Part shown: one piece after another, positions 27,052 to 36,864 of the stretch
How the letters are laid out: each line of letters starts with the position of its first letter
Numbering within the stretch: the first letter of the stretch is position 1
Source: Sphingomonas sp. Leaf17
GTDB lineage: Bacteria; Pseudomonadota; Alphaproteobacteria; Sphingomonadales; Sphingomonadaceae
Assembly (NCBI RefSeq): GCF_001421505.1
Contig: NZ_LMKL01000007.1
Location: 62,001-126,000, forward strand
DNA length: 64,000 bases
Direction of reading: 5' to 3'
The notes under the pieces: model-generated
What the model was told of the DNA's origin: nothing
What the model saw: only the letters and a program-made list of their open reading frames with translations
Database searches by the model: none
Position numbers and translations under genes: made by a program

Positions 27052-27076
27052 AACCAACATGTTCCGTCTTCGTTCC
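27052..27076 (-). promoter_or_regulatory. EcfG-type general stress promoter (candidate)
   Basis: Minus-strand GGAAC (27076-27072), 16-base spacer, GGTT (27055-27052). This matches the alphaproteobacterial EcfG consensus GGAAC-N16/17-CGTT except for one base. It is placed directly upstream of the DUF3072 gene. Confidence 0.55.
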
Positions 27077-27082
27077 CCGGGT

Positions 27083-28189
27083 TCAGGCGTTCCAGGCCGC
27101 GAACGGCAGGTCGAGCGCGTCGGCGACGGCGCGGTGGCGGATCTGGCCGCCCGACACGTTCAGGCCGTTGGCGAGATGGGGGTCGGCGGTCATCGCCGCG
27201 TCGGCACCCAGATTGGCCAGCTTCAGCACGAAGGGCAGGGTCGCGTTGTTGAGCGCAAAGGCCGAAGTGCGGGCGACCGCGCCGGGCATGTTGGCAACGC
27301 AATAATGGATCACGCCGTCGACCTCGAACACTGGATCCTCATGCGTCGTCGCATGGCTGGTTTCGAAGCAGCCGCCCTGGTCGATGGCGATGTCGACCAG
27401 CACCGACCCGCGCTTCATGGTCTTGAGCATGTCGCGCGTGACGAGCTTCGGCGCGGCCGCTCCCGGCACCAGCACCGCGCCGATGACGAGGTGGGCGTTC
27501 TTCACCGCCGCCGCGATCGCCGCCTTGGACGCATAGGCGGTCTTGATCTGGCTGGAGAAGAACATGTCCAGTTCGGCCAGCCGGTCGTTGGAGATATCGT
27601 AGATGGTGACGTCGGCGCGCATGCCGACCGCCATCTGCGCGGCGTTGATGCCCGAGACGCCACCGCCCAGAATCGCGACCTTGGCCGGTGCGACACCGGG
27701 CACGCCGCCGAGCAGGACACCGCGACCGCCCTGTTCCTTCTCCAGATAATGTGCGCCGACCTGCACCGACATGCGGCCGGCAACCTCCGACATCGGTTTC
27801 AGCAGGGGCAGGCCGCGGCGGTTGTCGGTGACGGTTTCGTAGGCGATGCAGGTCGCGCCCGAGGCCATCAGCCCCTCCGCCTGCGGCTTGTCGGCGGCAA
27901 GGTGGAGATAGGTGAACAGCAGATGGCGCGGCTCCAGCATCGCGACCTCCTGTGCCTGCGGTTCCTTGACCTTTACGATCATGTCGGAGCCGGCGAAGAC
28001 GGCAGGCGCGTCGGCGAGGATCGTCGCGCCGGCGGCGACATAATCCGCGTCGTCGAAGTCGATGCCAAGCCCCGCACCGGTTTCGACCAGCACCGTATGG
28101 CCGGCAGCGACCAGCTCGGCGACGGACGGCGGGGTCAGCCCGACCCGGTATTCGTGGTTCTTGATTTCCTTCGGGACACCGACGCGCAT
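27083..28189 (-). CDS. ald: alanine dehydrogenase
   Basis: 368-residue NAD-dependent enzyme interconverting alanine and pyruvate plus ammonium. N terminus MRVGVPKEIKNHEYRVGLTP; catalytic Lys in VKVKEP and His in YLHLAAD; Rossmann motif ILGGGVSGINAAQMA near residue 170; PGAVARTSAFALNNATLP near residue 295. ATG 28189 fits family N termini and the GGAGAAGAG site; ATG 28192 is the alternative. A divergent Lrp-family gene starts 127 bases away, the usual local regulator arrangement. Confidence 0.95.
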   Translation of the reverse strand: MRVGVPKEIKNHEYRVGLTPPSVAELVAAGHTVLVETGAGLGIDFDDADYVAAGATILADAPAVFAGSDMIVKVKEPQAQEVAMLEPRHLLFTYLHLAADKPQAEGLMASGATCIAYETVTDNRRGLPLLKPMSEVAGRMSVQVGAHYLEKEQGGRGVLLGGVPGVAPAKVAILGGGVSGINAAQMAVGMRADVTIYDISNDRLAELDMFFSSQIKTAYASKAAIAAAVKNAHLVIGAVLVPGAAAPKLVTRDMLKTMKRGSVLVDIAIDQGGCFETSHATTHEDPVFEVDGVIHYCVANMPGAVARTSAFALNNATLPFVLKLANLGADAAMTADPHLANGLNVSGGQIRHRAVADALDLPFAAWNA

Positions 28190-28316
28190 CATCTCTTCTC
28201 CTTATGTCTTTGCCCGACCATACAGCCGGATGATCGACAGGTGCTTGCAAAGTCGTCGTGTCGGCGGCGGCCCTGTGCAATATGCGTGCGCGGATCGACG
28301 ATGGAGTGCACGATTC

Positions 28317-28760
28317 ATGATCGACGCGATCGAGCGGCGGATTCTGGCCCGGCTGGCGGCGGATTCCGACCTGACCAGCGCGGCGCTGGGCGAGGCGGTC
28401 GGCCTGTCCGCGAGCGCCGTTCACCGGCGGGTGGCGTCCTTGCGCGAACGCGGGCTGATCGCGGGCTATCGCGCGATCCTGTCCGACGCGGCGCGCGGGC
28501 ATCCGTTCGTCGTGGTGGTCAACGTCACCCTGCGCGACCAGCGGGAGGAAACCATGAGCGCGTTCGAGCGCGCGATCGTCGATTGCGAGGAGGTACGCGA
28601 ATGCCTGCTGATGACCGGCGACGCGGATTACATGCTGTATGTCGAGATCCGGCGTGAGGACAGTTTCGAGCGGGTCCACCGCGAGATCCTGTCGCGATTG
28701 CCGGGCGTTGCGCGGCTGGCGTCGCATTTCGTCATCCGGCAGGTCATCGGCCGGGCCTGA
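28317..28760 (+). CDS. Lrp/AsnC family regulator, probably of ald
   Basis: 147 residues: N-terminal winged HTH (DLTSAALGEAVGLSASAVHRRVASL) of which the recognition helix is SASAVHRRV, then a RAM ligand-binding domain (ECLLMTGDADYMLYV). Such proteins sense amino acids as octamers. Divergent placement to alanine dehydrogenase suggests alanine-responsive activation, as known for AldR-type regulators. Confidence 0.85.
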   Translation: MIDAIERRILARLAADSDLTSAALGEAVGLSASAVHRRVASLRERGLIAGYRAILSDAARGHPFVVVVNVTLRDQREETMSAFERAIVDCEEVRECLLMTGDADYMLYVEIRREDSFERVHREILSRLPGVARLASHFVIRQVIGRA

Positions 28761-28906
28761 CGCCCATCGGTTGCCCGCCCATCGGCACCATGCTAATTCG
28801 GAACAAAGTGCGACTGCACGATGTGACTAGATGATACGGCTGGGGCCACAGGCGGGTTTTTCGACATGACATATGGTTTTCGGTTCGCGGACCGGTATTT
28901 CTTCTC

Positions 28907-30832
28907 GTGAGCATCACACCCACCGGTGCGGCCACCGTCGCCGACCCCGAGTCCGGCGGCCACGGTCACGCCCATACCGACGGCATGCTGAAGCTGGCGA
29001 TCGGCGCGATCGGCATCGTGTTCGGCGATATCGGCACCAGCCCGCTCTATGCGTTTCGCGAGACCTTTGCCGGGCATCACCCGCTGGCGGTCGACGCGAC
29101 GCACATCATGGGCGTCATCAGCCTGATGTTCTGGTCGATGATGATCGTGGTGACGATCAAATATGTGACGATCATCATGCGCGCGGACAACAAGGGCGAG
29201 GGCGGCAGCCTGGCGCTGCTGGCGCTGGTGTCGGGCCAGACGCAGATGAAGCGATGGTCGCGCGGGATCATCCTGCTGGGCGTGTTCGCGACCGCGCTGT
29301 TCTATGGCGACAGCATGATTACCCCGGCGGTGTCGGTGCTGTCGGCGGTCGAGGGACTGGCGGTCGCGGCACCAGGGTTCAGCGGACTGGTCCTGCCGAT
29401 CGCGGTGGCGATCCTGGTGTTCCTGTTCTCGATCCAGAGCAGCGGCACGTCGCGGGTCGGCCTGTTCTTCGGGCCGATCATGCTGCTGTACTTCGGTGTC
29501 ATCGCGGTGCTGGGCGTATTGAGCATCATCAAGACGCCGGGCGTGCTGTGGGCGCTGTCGCCGCATTATGCGGTCGAGTTCTTCTACCTTGATCCGCTGC
29601 GCGCGTTCCTGGCGCTGGGGTCGGTCGTGCTGGCGGTGACGGGGGCCGAGGCGCTGTATGCCGACATGGGCCATTTCGGGCGCAAGCCGATCGGCCTGTC
29701 GTGGCTGTGGTTCGTGCTGCCCGCGCTGATCCTGAATTACATGGGGCAGGGCGGCCTTCTGTTCCGCGAGGGGCGGGCCGCGCTGGAAAGTCCGTTCTAC
29801 ATGCTGGCCCCGGAATCGTTGCAGCTGCCTTTGGTGGTGCTGGCGACGATGGCGGCGGTGATCGCCAGCCAGGCGGTGATTTCGGGCGCGTTCTCGGTCA
29901 CGCAGCAGGCGATCCAGCTGGGCTTCATGCCGCGCCTGCGGATCGAACATACCAGCGCGGCGACCGCGGGTCAGATCTACATCCCGCTCATCAACTGGGC
30001 GCTGATGATCATGGTCATCCTGCTGGTGCTGTCGTTCCGCACCTCGTCGAACCTGACCAGCGCCTACGGGATCGCGGTGACGGGGGCGATGTTCATCGAC
30101 ACCTGCCTGCTGGCGGTCGTGCTTTTCCACCTGTGGAAATGGCCGAAATATCTGTCGGTCCCGTTGCTGGCGATCTTCTTCCTGGTCGACGGAGCCTATC
30201 TGGCGGCGAACCTGACGAAGGTGCCGGCCGGCGGCTGGTTCCCGCTGCTGGTCGGGTTCGTCATCTTCACGCTGCTGACGACGTGGTCGCAGGGGCGCAA
30301 GCTGATGATCGAGCGGATGCGCGAGGCGGCGATGCCGCTGAAGATCTTCATCGATTCGGCCGCCAGCTCGGCGACGCGGGTGCCGGGGACCGCGGTGTTC
30401 ATGACATCGGCCAGCGAGGGCGTGCCGCACGCGTTGCTGCACAACCTGAAGCACAACAAGGTGCTGCACGAGCGGGTCATCCTGCTGACGGTCAAGATCG
30501 TCGATCAACCCTATTGGCCCGAAAGCAACCGGGCCAAGCGCGAGACGCTGGGCGAGGGGTTCCACCGGCTGATTCTGCGGTTCGGCTTCATGGAGGAACC
30601 GGACGTGCCGGCGGCGCTCAAACAGAATCACGAATGCGGCGCGGAGTTCAAGATGATGGACACCAGCTTCTTCCTGTCGCGCCAGACGCTGCTGGCGTCG
30701 GACCGGCCGGGCATGGCGATCTGGCGCGAAAAGCTGTTCGCGTGGATGCTGCGCAACGCGGAAAGCGCGATGGAGTTCTTCCGCCTGCCGACCAACCGGG
30801 TGGTCGAACTGGGCAGCCAGGTCGAGATCTGA
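28907..30832 (+). CDS. kup: potassium transporter Kup
   Basis: 641-residue KUP/HAK/KT permease with 12 predicted helices in the first 440 residues and a cytoplasmic C-terminal domain. Signature [17 protein letters not shown] near residue 37; [16 protein letters not shown] near residue 130. Imports K+ with protons at low external potassium. GTG start at 28907 within a weak ribosome-binding context. The N-terminal HGHAHTDG is His-rich but short. No Kdp genes are in the window. Confidence 0.95.
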   Translation: MSITPTGAATVADPESGGHGHAHTDGMLKLAIGAIGIVFGDIGTSPLYAFRETFAGHHPLAVDATHIMGVISLMFWSMMIVVTIKYVTIIMRADNKGEGGSLALLALVSGQTQMKRWSRGIILLGVFATALFYGDSMITPAVSVLSAVEGLAVAAPGFSGLVLPIAVAILVFLFSIQSSGTSRVGLFFGPIMLLYFGVIAVLGVLSIIKTPGVLWALSPHYAVEFFYLDPLRAFLALGSVVLAVTGAEALYADMGHFGRKPIGLSWLWFVLPALILNYMGQGGLLFREGRAALESPFYMLAPESLQLPLVVLATMAAVIASQAVISGAFSVTQQAIQLGFMPRLRIEHTSAATAGQIYIPLINWALMIMVILLVLSFRTSSNLTSAYGIAVTGAMFIDTCLLAVVLFHLWKWPKYLSVPLLAIFFLVDGAYLAANLTKVPAGGWFPLLVGFVIFTLLTTWSQGRKLMIERMREAAMPLKIFIDSAASSATRVPGTAVFMTSASEGVPHALLHNLKHNKVLHERVILLTVKIVDQPYWPESNRAKRETLGEGFHRLILRFGFMEEPDVPAALKQNHECGAEFKMMDTSFFLSRQTLLASDRPGMAIWREKLFAWMLRNAESAMEFFRLPTNRVVELGSQVEI

Positions 30833-30836
30833 GGCC

Positions 30837-31373
30837 ATGAACAGCGCAATTGGCGACACCGGCATCGGAACGGTCGCGCCGATCATCGTCACCGCGCTGT
30901 TCGGCCGGGCGGATGCGGCCTGGTTCGACGGCCTGCGCCGTGAGTATTTTCCGCCTGAACGCAATCAGCTGGCGGCGCATTTGACCATGTTCCATCATCT
31001 GCCGCCATCGCTGGAGAGTGAACTGAAGCGGCGGCTGACCGACGAGACGCGGCAGGTGCGGGCACCATGGGCGCGCGCGGGCGGGCTGATGTCGCTGGGG
31101 CGCGGGGTCGCGTTCCGGATCGAATCGCCCGAACTGGTCGCGATTCGCGCGCGGCTGGCCGATGCGTTCGGCGGGATGCTGACGCCGCAGGATGCCGGTG
31201 GCTGGCGGCCGCATGTCACGATCCAGAACAAGGTGACGCCAGCCGCCGCCAAGGTGCTGCTGGCGTCGTTGCAGCGCGATTTCGTGCCGCGCGAGGTCGA
31301 AATCGCGGGACTTGGCGCGTGGTGGTATCGCGGCGGCCCGTGGGAACCGCTGTCGCGTCACATGTTCGCTTGA
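30837..31373 (+). CDS. 2'-5' RNA ligase/2H phosphoesterase superfamily protein
   Basis: 178 residues with the two HxT motifs of the 2H superfamily: HLTMFHH near residue 48 and HVTIQNK near residue 126. Members act on 2',3'-cyclic phosphates or NAD-derived cyclic phosphates in RNA metabolism; the substrate here is unknown. It begins 5 bases after kup, probably in the same transcript. The -35 box of the tRNA-Met promoter overlaps its stop codon. Confidence 0.8.
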   Translation: MNSAIGDTGIGTVAPIIVTALFGRADAAWFDGLRREYFPPERNQLAAHLTMFHHLPPSLESELKRRLTDETRQVRAPWARAGGLMSLGRGVAFRIESPELVAIRARLADAFGGMLTPQDAGGWRPHVTIQNKVTPAAAKVLLASLQRDFVPREVEIAGLGAWWYRGGPWEPLSRHMFA

Positions 31374-31398
31374 CGGGTCGGAAAGCGACTCTTATAGG
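31370..31398 (+). promoter_or_regulatory. strong promoter of tRNA-Met
   Basis: TTGACG (31370-31375), 17-base spacer, TATAGG (31393-31398), 30 bases before the tRNA. Confidence 0.65.
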
Positions 31399-31428
31399 CC
31401 GCCCCTCGCGAGTGAGAGTGCCTTTCGG

Positions 31429-31505
31429 GGCGGAGTAGCTCAGTTGGTTAGAGCACGGGAATCATAATCCTGGGGTCGGGGGTTCAAGTCCCTCCTCCGC
31501 TACCA
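31429..31505 (+). tRNA. tRNA-Met, elongator type (anticodon CAT)
   Basis: Acceptor GGCGGAG pairs with CTCCGCT (G1-U72 wobble). The anticodon stem CGGGA/TCCTG holds ATCATAA, anticodon CAT; the T arm is GGGGGTTCAAGTCCCTC. The paired first position and stem sequence speak against initiator tRNA; Ile2 (lysidine-modified CAT) cannot be fully excluded. CCA is encoded. Confidence 0.9.
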
Positions 31506-31580
31506 CTCGCGACCTTTTTCTGATGACCTTTCCCGGTGATTGCGTGCGACGGCGCCGGGGTTTCCCCATCCGATATGTTT

Positions 31581-31596
31581 GTGACAAGAATGTCAC
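31581..31596. promoter_or_regulatory. palindromic operator candidate upstream of the autotransporter
   Basis: GTGACA-AGAA-TGTCAC is a perfect 16-base palindrome about 135 bases before the autotransporter ATG. No regulator family can be assigned. The remaining 31506-31729 gap shows no gene. Confidence 0.4.
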
Positions 31597-31729
31597 GATA
31601 TCGACGTTTATGAACGTCCCCTGTCCGGGCCGCGCGAAAGCCGTTGCCGCCGCCCCGACCGTTCCATAGCCTGTCCCCATTGCATGATTTGCGCGTGAGA
31701 ACAGACATGCGGACCAGGGGACCTTTTCG

Positions 31730-34700
31730 ATGACCAGACTGATTTCGGCGGCCTTTACTGCGGCCAACGTCCGTGCGTGCCTGCTGGCGACCACCGCGCT
31801 GGTGGCGATGCCGGGCCTTGCCCATGCGGCGGTGGGTGAGGATCCGGGCCGTCCGGTCGGTGTGGTCAACACGCCGCACGATGATGAATCGCAGATAGTC
31901 ATTTCCCAGCCGGGTACGCCGACCACCGCGCAGGACCCCGCCGACGTCAACGGCGTCGGGCAGATGACGATCGCGTCGCCCGCCGGTGGCCTGGGGCTTT
32001 GCACGGGTACGCTCATCAATCCGCGTACCGTGATTTTTGCCGCGCACTGCGTCAACACCAACGGGTCGGGCGGCGCGCAGAACCCCGCGCAATATGGCGC
32101 GCAGGGCGGCGGCATCCCGATCGCGTTCGGGTTCAAGCAGAACAATCTTCAGGCGGTGCGCGACTGGTTCCTGCCGACGCTGGCCAATGGTGCGGCCAAC
32201 CCGAACCTGTTCAAGACGAATACCGCGAACTTCCTCTACAACGTGAACCAGGTCGTCTATAATCCCAGCTCGCTGGCGCTGGGCACGGCCCGCAACTTCA
32301 TTCAGGCCGACATCGCGATCGCGACGCTGGACACGCCGGCGGCCAATGTGCCGACCTGGACGATCCTGTTGTCCGCGCTGCCCGCGCCCGCGTCGATCAG
32401 TGATACGGCCGGCACCGGCTATCACGTCACGCTGACCGGCTATGGCCGCAACGGCGTGGGGACGCTGGGGGATACCGGCGGCATTGATTACCGTCGCCGG
32501 GTCGCCGAAAACTATATCGGCCTGCTCGGGTCGTTCGACGACCGCGACGCCTTCCTGTTCGGATCGGCCAGCGACCTGCCGCAGAACCTGTACCAGATCG
32601 ACTTCGACGATCCCCGGCGCGGCACGGCGTCGGCCAGCCCGTTCGACTTCAACCTGTTCAAGGACAACCCGCTGCCGAACGAGGGCACGACCGCCGGCGG
32701 CGATTCGGGCGGCCCGCTGATCCTCGACAAGGCGTTCGCCAAGCCGACGGTCATCGGTGTCCTGTCGGGCGGCAGCCGCTTTTTTGGCGCACAGCCATTT
32801 TCGACCTACGGCACGTCGTCCTTCTATCAGCCGCTGTACCTGTACTGGGACTATATCGTCGCCAACAACCCGTATCGCTATGCGCGCGCGGCGGCGGGTG
32901 ACGGGCTGTGGAGCGATGCCGCGCACTGGGTGACCGCGCTGGACCCGGCCTATCAGATCATCGTCGACGGCAAGCTGGCCAACGGCGTACCCACCTCGCC
33001 CGGTGTCGGGCTGGGCGTGGATTCGACCAAGTTCGGCCAGGTCTGTTTCCGGACGAACTGCTATGACGTGAAGACCGGGGTCGAGACGATCGACGGGCGT
33101 CCGGTCGATGCGACCGACAGCGGGGTCGGCAGTGCCGCCGTGGCCGGTGGCGTGACGACCAGGGCTGTGCCCGAGGGCTTCGCGGTCGAGGATGTGGCGC
33201 ACAACGCAAAGGTCGACCTAGACCTGTTGCAGGGTCAGGACGTCGCGCAGGTGACCGGGGCTGTCGGGGCCGTCACCGCCGCGCTGCCGCCGGCGACCGT
33301 TACCAACGGCCTGCCGGGCGCGACCGGCTTTGTGCCCAACAATGTCGATCCGGACCGGACCACCGGGCGCACCGCACGCTATTACGACGTGACGCTGGGA
33401 TCGGCCGGCACGACGACGCTGAACACGTCGGTCACCATCGACCGGTTCACCATCGCCGCCTCCGCCGCCAAGCTGAACGTGACCAGCGCAGGCTCGCTGC
33501 GCAGCCTGATGGACGTGACCCAGCTGGCCGGCACGGTGCAGGTCGACGGCACGATCAATTCGGTCGGCGATTACCTGCTGTTCAGCGGCCTGCTGACCGG
33601 GTCGGGGCGGATCAATGCGCCGTACTTCACCAGCATTTCGGGCATGATCGCGCCGGGCACCACCGGCACGATCGGCACGCTGACGATCGGTGGCAACGCG
33701 GTGCTGGCATCGGGTAACCGCCTGCTGGTCGATGTCGGGCCGAACAACACGTCGGATACGCTGGCGGTCGTCGCAACCACGTTCAACGGGACGCGCCCGA
33801 CCAACGGCATCGCGTCGATCGGCGGAACGGTCGGCTTCGCGCCGGTCGCCGGGCACACGATCCGCGCCAATGACGTCTACACGATCCTGACCGCGCAAGG
33901 GGGGTATCAGGGTGCGTTCGGCGCGCCGACGGCACTCAGCGCGATCCTGACGCCGACGTTCATCTACAACGCCAATTCGGTGCAGGCGCGGATCACCGCC
34001 GGCACCTATGCCAGCGTCGTGGCGAACACGCCGGTGCAGACGGCATTCGCCGGCCTGCTCGACCGGAATCGCTCGAACTACAGCGCGCTGACCGACCTGT
34101 ACGGCGTACTCGACCTGCAGAACGCGGCGACGATCCGCTCGAACCTGGAGGGCCTGGCGCCGCGGACCGAGACGCTGAAGCGGGCGATCGGCACGGTCGC
34201 GCTCGACAACATGTCGCGTTTCTATCGCGAGCGCCTGTCGACGATGGATTCGGTCAGCGGTCTCGGCGGGACGCTGGCCATCTTCGGCAAGCCGGGTCAG
34301 GTCGCGTCGCTCGCGGCATCGACGATCCCGGGCGCGCAGCAGACGATGAGCGATACCGGCGGCATGACGGTGCAGGAAGGCCGCCTGCCCGAAGATATGA
34401 GCGCGTTCATCGCCGGCGGCTATCTGGACGGCAGCAGCCGGTCGATGCGGGGCGTGACGCCACAAGGCAATCGCGACCAGTTCGACGGTTACTACGGCGC
34501 GGTTGGCGTCGAGAAGGAAGTGAACGCGAACGTCGTGTTCGGCTTCGGTGTCTCCTACACCAATGTCGAGGGCACGACCGACGGTGTCGTGCAGCAGGCG
34601 AAGGGCGAGCTGTTCCAGGGCACCGTCTATGGCAAGGCGCAGACGGCGGGCTTCATCGTCGATGGTCAGTTCAGCGCGGGTGCCTATCATGCCCGCACCG

Positions 34701-35218
34701 ATCGCACCGTCGCGCTGGCGACCAACAGCTATCGCCTGCGTAGTTCGGACCGTGCGCTGACGCTGGTGGGCGAGATCGGCGTCGGCAAGATGTTCGACCT
34801 CGGCACGTTGAAGGTCGGGCCGCGTATTGCGGGCCGGGCGGCACGGATCGAATTCACGCCGACCGCCGAAACGGGTGGCGCACCGGCGCTGGTGTTCGCG
34901 CGCGACAATTACGACAGCCTTCAGGGGCGTGCGGGTCTGGCCCTGTCCGGCGGCATGCGATTCCGGCCGTATCTGTCGGCCTATTACGTCCATGACTTCA
35001 TCGACCAGCCGGGCGTCGTCAGCGCCAATTTTGCAGGCGGCATCGGCCCGAACGCGCTGTTCGCGCTGGCGGGCCAGGACAAGAACTGGGGCGAGGTCGC
35101 CGGCGGCGTCGCGTTTGGCAGCGAGAAGGTCGAACTGTCGGTCGGTGCGGATACGACGTTCGAGCGCAGCGACGTGCGCAACCAGTCGTATCGCGGCACC
35201 GTGAAGGTCCGCTTCTGA
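31730..35218 (+). CDS. autotransporter with trypsin-like (S1) protease passenger
   Basis: 1162-residue type Va secreted protein. Signal peptide ending PGLAHA (about residue 33). Chymotrypsin-fold passenger with catalytic His106 (FAAHC), Asp194 (ADIAIATLD) and Ser326 (GGDSGGP). A repetitive Gly/Thr-rich beta-helix region follows (about 540-800), then a C-terminal beta-barrel of about 290 residues ending in the aromatic motif VKVRF. Most autotransporter proteases are subtilisin-like (S8); this one carries an S1 domain. It should be exported by Sec, pass the outer membrane through its barrel (assembled by BAM), and act on external proteins. A palindrome upstream may be its operator. Confidence 0.9.
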   Translation: MTRLISAAFTAANVRACLLATTALVAMPGLAHAAVGEDPGRPVGVVNTPHDDESQIVISQPGTPTTAQDPADVNGVGQMTIASPAGGLGLCTGTLINPRTVIFAAHCVNTNGSGGAQNPAQYGAQGGGIPIAFGFKQNNLQAVRDWFLPTLANGAANPNLFKTNTANFLYNVNQVVYNPSSLALGTARNFIQADIAIATLDTPAANVPTWTILLSALPAPASISDTAGTGYHVTLTGYGRNGVGTLGDTGGIDYRRRVAENYIGLLGSFDDRDAFLFGSASDLPQNLYQIDFDDPRRGTASASPFDFNLFKDNPLPNEGTTAGGDSGGPLILDKAFAKPTVIGVLSGGSRFFGAQPFSTYGTSSFYQPLYLYWDYIVANNPYRYARAAAGDGLWSDAAHWVTALDPAYQIIVDGKLANGVPTSPGVGLGVDSTKFGQVCFRTNCYDVKTGVETIDGRPVDATDSGVGSAAVAGGVTTRAVPEGFAVEDVAHNAKVDLDLLQGQDVAQVTGAVGAVTAALPPATVTNGLPGATGFVPNNVDPDRTTGRTARYYDVTLGSAGTTTLNTSVTIDRFTIAASAAKLNVTSAGSLRSLMDVTQLAGTVQVDGTINSVGDYLLFSGLLTGSGRINAPYFTSISGMIAPGTTGTIGTLTIGGNAVLASGNRLLVDVGPNNTSDTLAVVATTFNGTRPTNGIASIGGTVGFAPVAGHTIRANDVYTILTAQGGYQGAFGAPTALSAILTPTFIYNANSVQARITAGTYASVVANTPVQTAFAGLLDRNRSNYSALTDLYGVLDLQNAATIRSNLEGLAPRTETLKRAIGTVALDNMSRFYRERLSTMDSVSGLGGTLAIFGKPGQVASLAASTIPGAQQTMSDTGGMTVQEGRLPEDMSAFIAGGYLDGSSRSMRGVTPQGNRDQFDGYYGAVGVEKEVNANVVFGFGVSYTNVEGTTDGVVQQAKGELFQGTVYGKAQTAGFIVDGQFSAGAYHARTDRTVALATNSYRLRSSDRALTLVGEIGVGKMFDLGTLKVGPRIAGRAARIEFTPTAETGGAPALVFARDNYDSLQGRAGLALSGGMRFRPYLSAYYVHDFIDQPGVVSANFAGGIGPNALFALAGQDKNWGEVAGGVAFGSEKVELSVGADTTFERSDVRNQSYRGTVKVRF

Positions 35219-35225
35219 TCGACGG

Positions 35226-35262
35226 CGGCGGGGCTATCGTTCCTGGAACGGCAGCCCCGCCG
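35226..35262. terminator. hairpin between convergent autotransporter and fdhD genes
   Basis: A 10-bp stem (35226-35235, CGGCGGGGCT, with 35253-35262) encloses a second small stem CGTTCC/GGAACG. No T run follows on either strand, so termination is uncertain, but the position between convergent genes fits. Confidence 0.4.
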
Positions 35263-35269
35263 TCGCTGG

Positions 35270-36082
35270 TCACGCGATCGGCGAAAACAGCCCCCACGGA
35301 TCGTTCAGGATCAGCATCGAATCACGGCGGGCCAGCGCGGCCAGCGTCAGCCCGTGGGCGCGGGCATGGTCGACCGCCAGCGTGGTCGGCGCGGATATGC
35401 CGACCAGCATCGGCGCGCGGGCGACCAGCGCCTTGTCGACCATCTCGAAGCTGATCCGCGACGAGACGAGGATAAAGCCTTCGATGGCGCGCGCGCCCAT
35501 CGCCAGCGTGCCGACCAGCTTGTCGAGCGCATTGTGGCGGCCGACATCCTCGCACGCCGCCGCGATCGTGCCGTCGATCGCGCAGGCGGCGGCGGCGTGG
35601 GTCGCGCCGGTCGCGGCGCCCAGCGGCTGATGATCGCGTAAAGACGCCAGCGCGGCGAACAGCGCGGTGGGTGAGGTGGAGGCGCGCGGCGCGGGTGCTG
35701 CAACGGGGCGGTGCACCTGTTCCAGTCCGGCGATGCCGCACAGGCCGCAACTCGTGTCGCTGCTGCGGTGGCGGACGCGGTCATGGACGCGGCCGCGACA
35801 ATGCGGGGCCAGCGTTGCACGGACGATCCACCCGGCGGGGGACTCGAATGCGTCGAGATCGACAATGTCTGCGGCGCGGTCGACCAGCCGTTCGGTCAGC
35901 AGGAAGCCGGTCGTAAAGGCGTGGAGCGAATCCGGCGTCATCATCATTACCGCATAGCCAAGGCCGTCGACCTCGATCGCGACGGGGGCCTCGACCGCGA
36001 CGACGCGCTCGCCGGTGATCGCGCCGTCGGGGCGCAGGACCGTGACAGCCTCGGTTCGGGTGCCCACGCTATCCAGCGTCAC
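35270..36082 (-). CDS. fdhD: formate dehydrogenase sulfurtransferase accessory protein
   Basis: 270-residue FdhD, which transfers sulfur from a cysteine desulfurase to the molybdenum cofactor of formate dehydrogenase. The catalytic Cys pair is in SCGLCG (about residue 121); the C-terminal cofactor-binding part shows CEDVGRHNALDKL and SSRISFEMVDKAL. GTG start overlaps the mobA stop by four bases. The target formate dehydrogenase is not in the window. Confidence 0.92.
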   Translation of the reverse strand: MTLDSVGTRTEAVTVLRPDGAITGERVVAVEAPVAIEVDGLGYAVMMMTPDSLHAFTTGFLLTERLVDRAADIVDLDAFESPAGWIVRATLAPHCRGRVHDRVRHRSSDTSCGLCGIAGLEQVHRPVAAPAPRASTSPTALFAALASLRDHQPLGAATGATHAAAACAIDGTIAAACEDVGRHNALDKLVGTLAMGARAIEGFILVSSRISFEMVDKALVARAPMLVGISAPTTLAVDHARAHGLTLAALARRDSMLILNDPWGLFSPIA

Positions 36083-36624
36083 AGGCGGTCCAGGTCGGCG
36101 GGGGTGTTGACGTTGGCGATCCGGCCCGAGGCGACAACGGGTCGCGCGTCACAGCGCCGCGCCCAGCCGCGCACCGACCGGTCTTGGGCATCCGCCAGAT
36201 AAGCGATGAGCGTGTCGGCGAGCGATGCCGGCCAATAGCCGATCGTCGGCGAATCGACGCAGACCGATGGTGCGCTGCGGGTCAGTTCGGCGAGCAGCCC
36301 GTCGGGCAGGTGCGGCGTATCGCACGCCAGCGTCAGGACGGTATCGAAACCGGTGTCGCGGGCATGGGCGAGCGCGCCGGCAAGACCACCAAGCGGGCCA
36401 AGGTCGGGACGTGGCCGGTCGGGGACTGCTCCCGGCCGGTTGCCGCCCATGACGACCACGGCATCGACCCACGGGCGCAGCGCATCGGCGGCATGGTCGA
36501 TCAGCGGCCGACCGGCGAACAGCGCGGCGGCCTTGTCCGACCCGAACCGCGACGACCGCCCACCGGCGAGGACCGCGCCAAGGATACGGGGCGTGGGGCC
36601 GTCATCGGTTGGGGGAATCGACAT
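36079..36624 (-). CDS. mobA: molybdenum cofactor guanylyltransferase
   Basis: 181-residue nucleotidyltransferase that adds GMP to Mo-molybdopterin. The N-terminal signature LAGGRSSRFGSDKA starts at about residue 18, with CDTPHLP near residue 100. Forms a two-gene molybdoenzyme-maturation unit with fdhD. The 240-base gap to the divergent trxB holds no recognised gene. Confidence 0.9.
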   Translation of the reverse strand: MSIPPTDDGPTPRILGAVLAGGRSSRFGSDKAAALFAGRPLIDHAADALRPWVDAVVVMGGNRPGAVPDRPRPDLGPLGGLAGALAHARDTGFDTVLTLACDTPHLPDGLLAELTRSAPSVCVDSPTIGYWPASLADTLIAYLADAQDRSVRGWARRCDARPVVASGRIANVNTPADLDRL

Positions 36625-36864
36625 CTGGCGCGCCTTTTTCTTTTGTCCGTCATTGCTTCGCTATCCCGGCAATGACCGTGTGAACGAGGGATCGTCATTC
36701 AGGCCGCATGACCAGAGAGCGAACACCACGACTTACACGTCTGATCCGGCGACGCGTATGGAAAGCGGCGTAATCCGTCCATCGCCATCGGCACCCCGCC
36801 CAAGACCGGTTCAAAATGTCGCCGACAATGCCTAGATGGGGTCGGATATTTTCAGGACGCACCC

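Noticed and set aside
28793..30964. Very long minus-strand open frame (over 700 codons) opposite kup
   Set aside because: Arg/His/Gln-rich low-complexity product without domains; it mirrors the codon structure of kup, as is usual in high-GC DNA.
33218..34993. 590-codon minus-strand frame within the autotransporter gene
   Set aside because: Arg-rich shadow of the repetitive autotransporter sequence.
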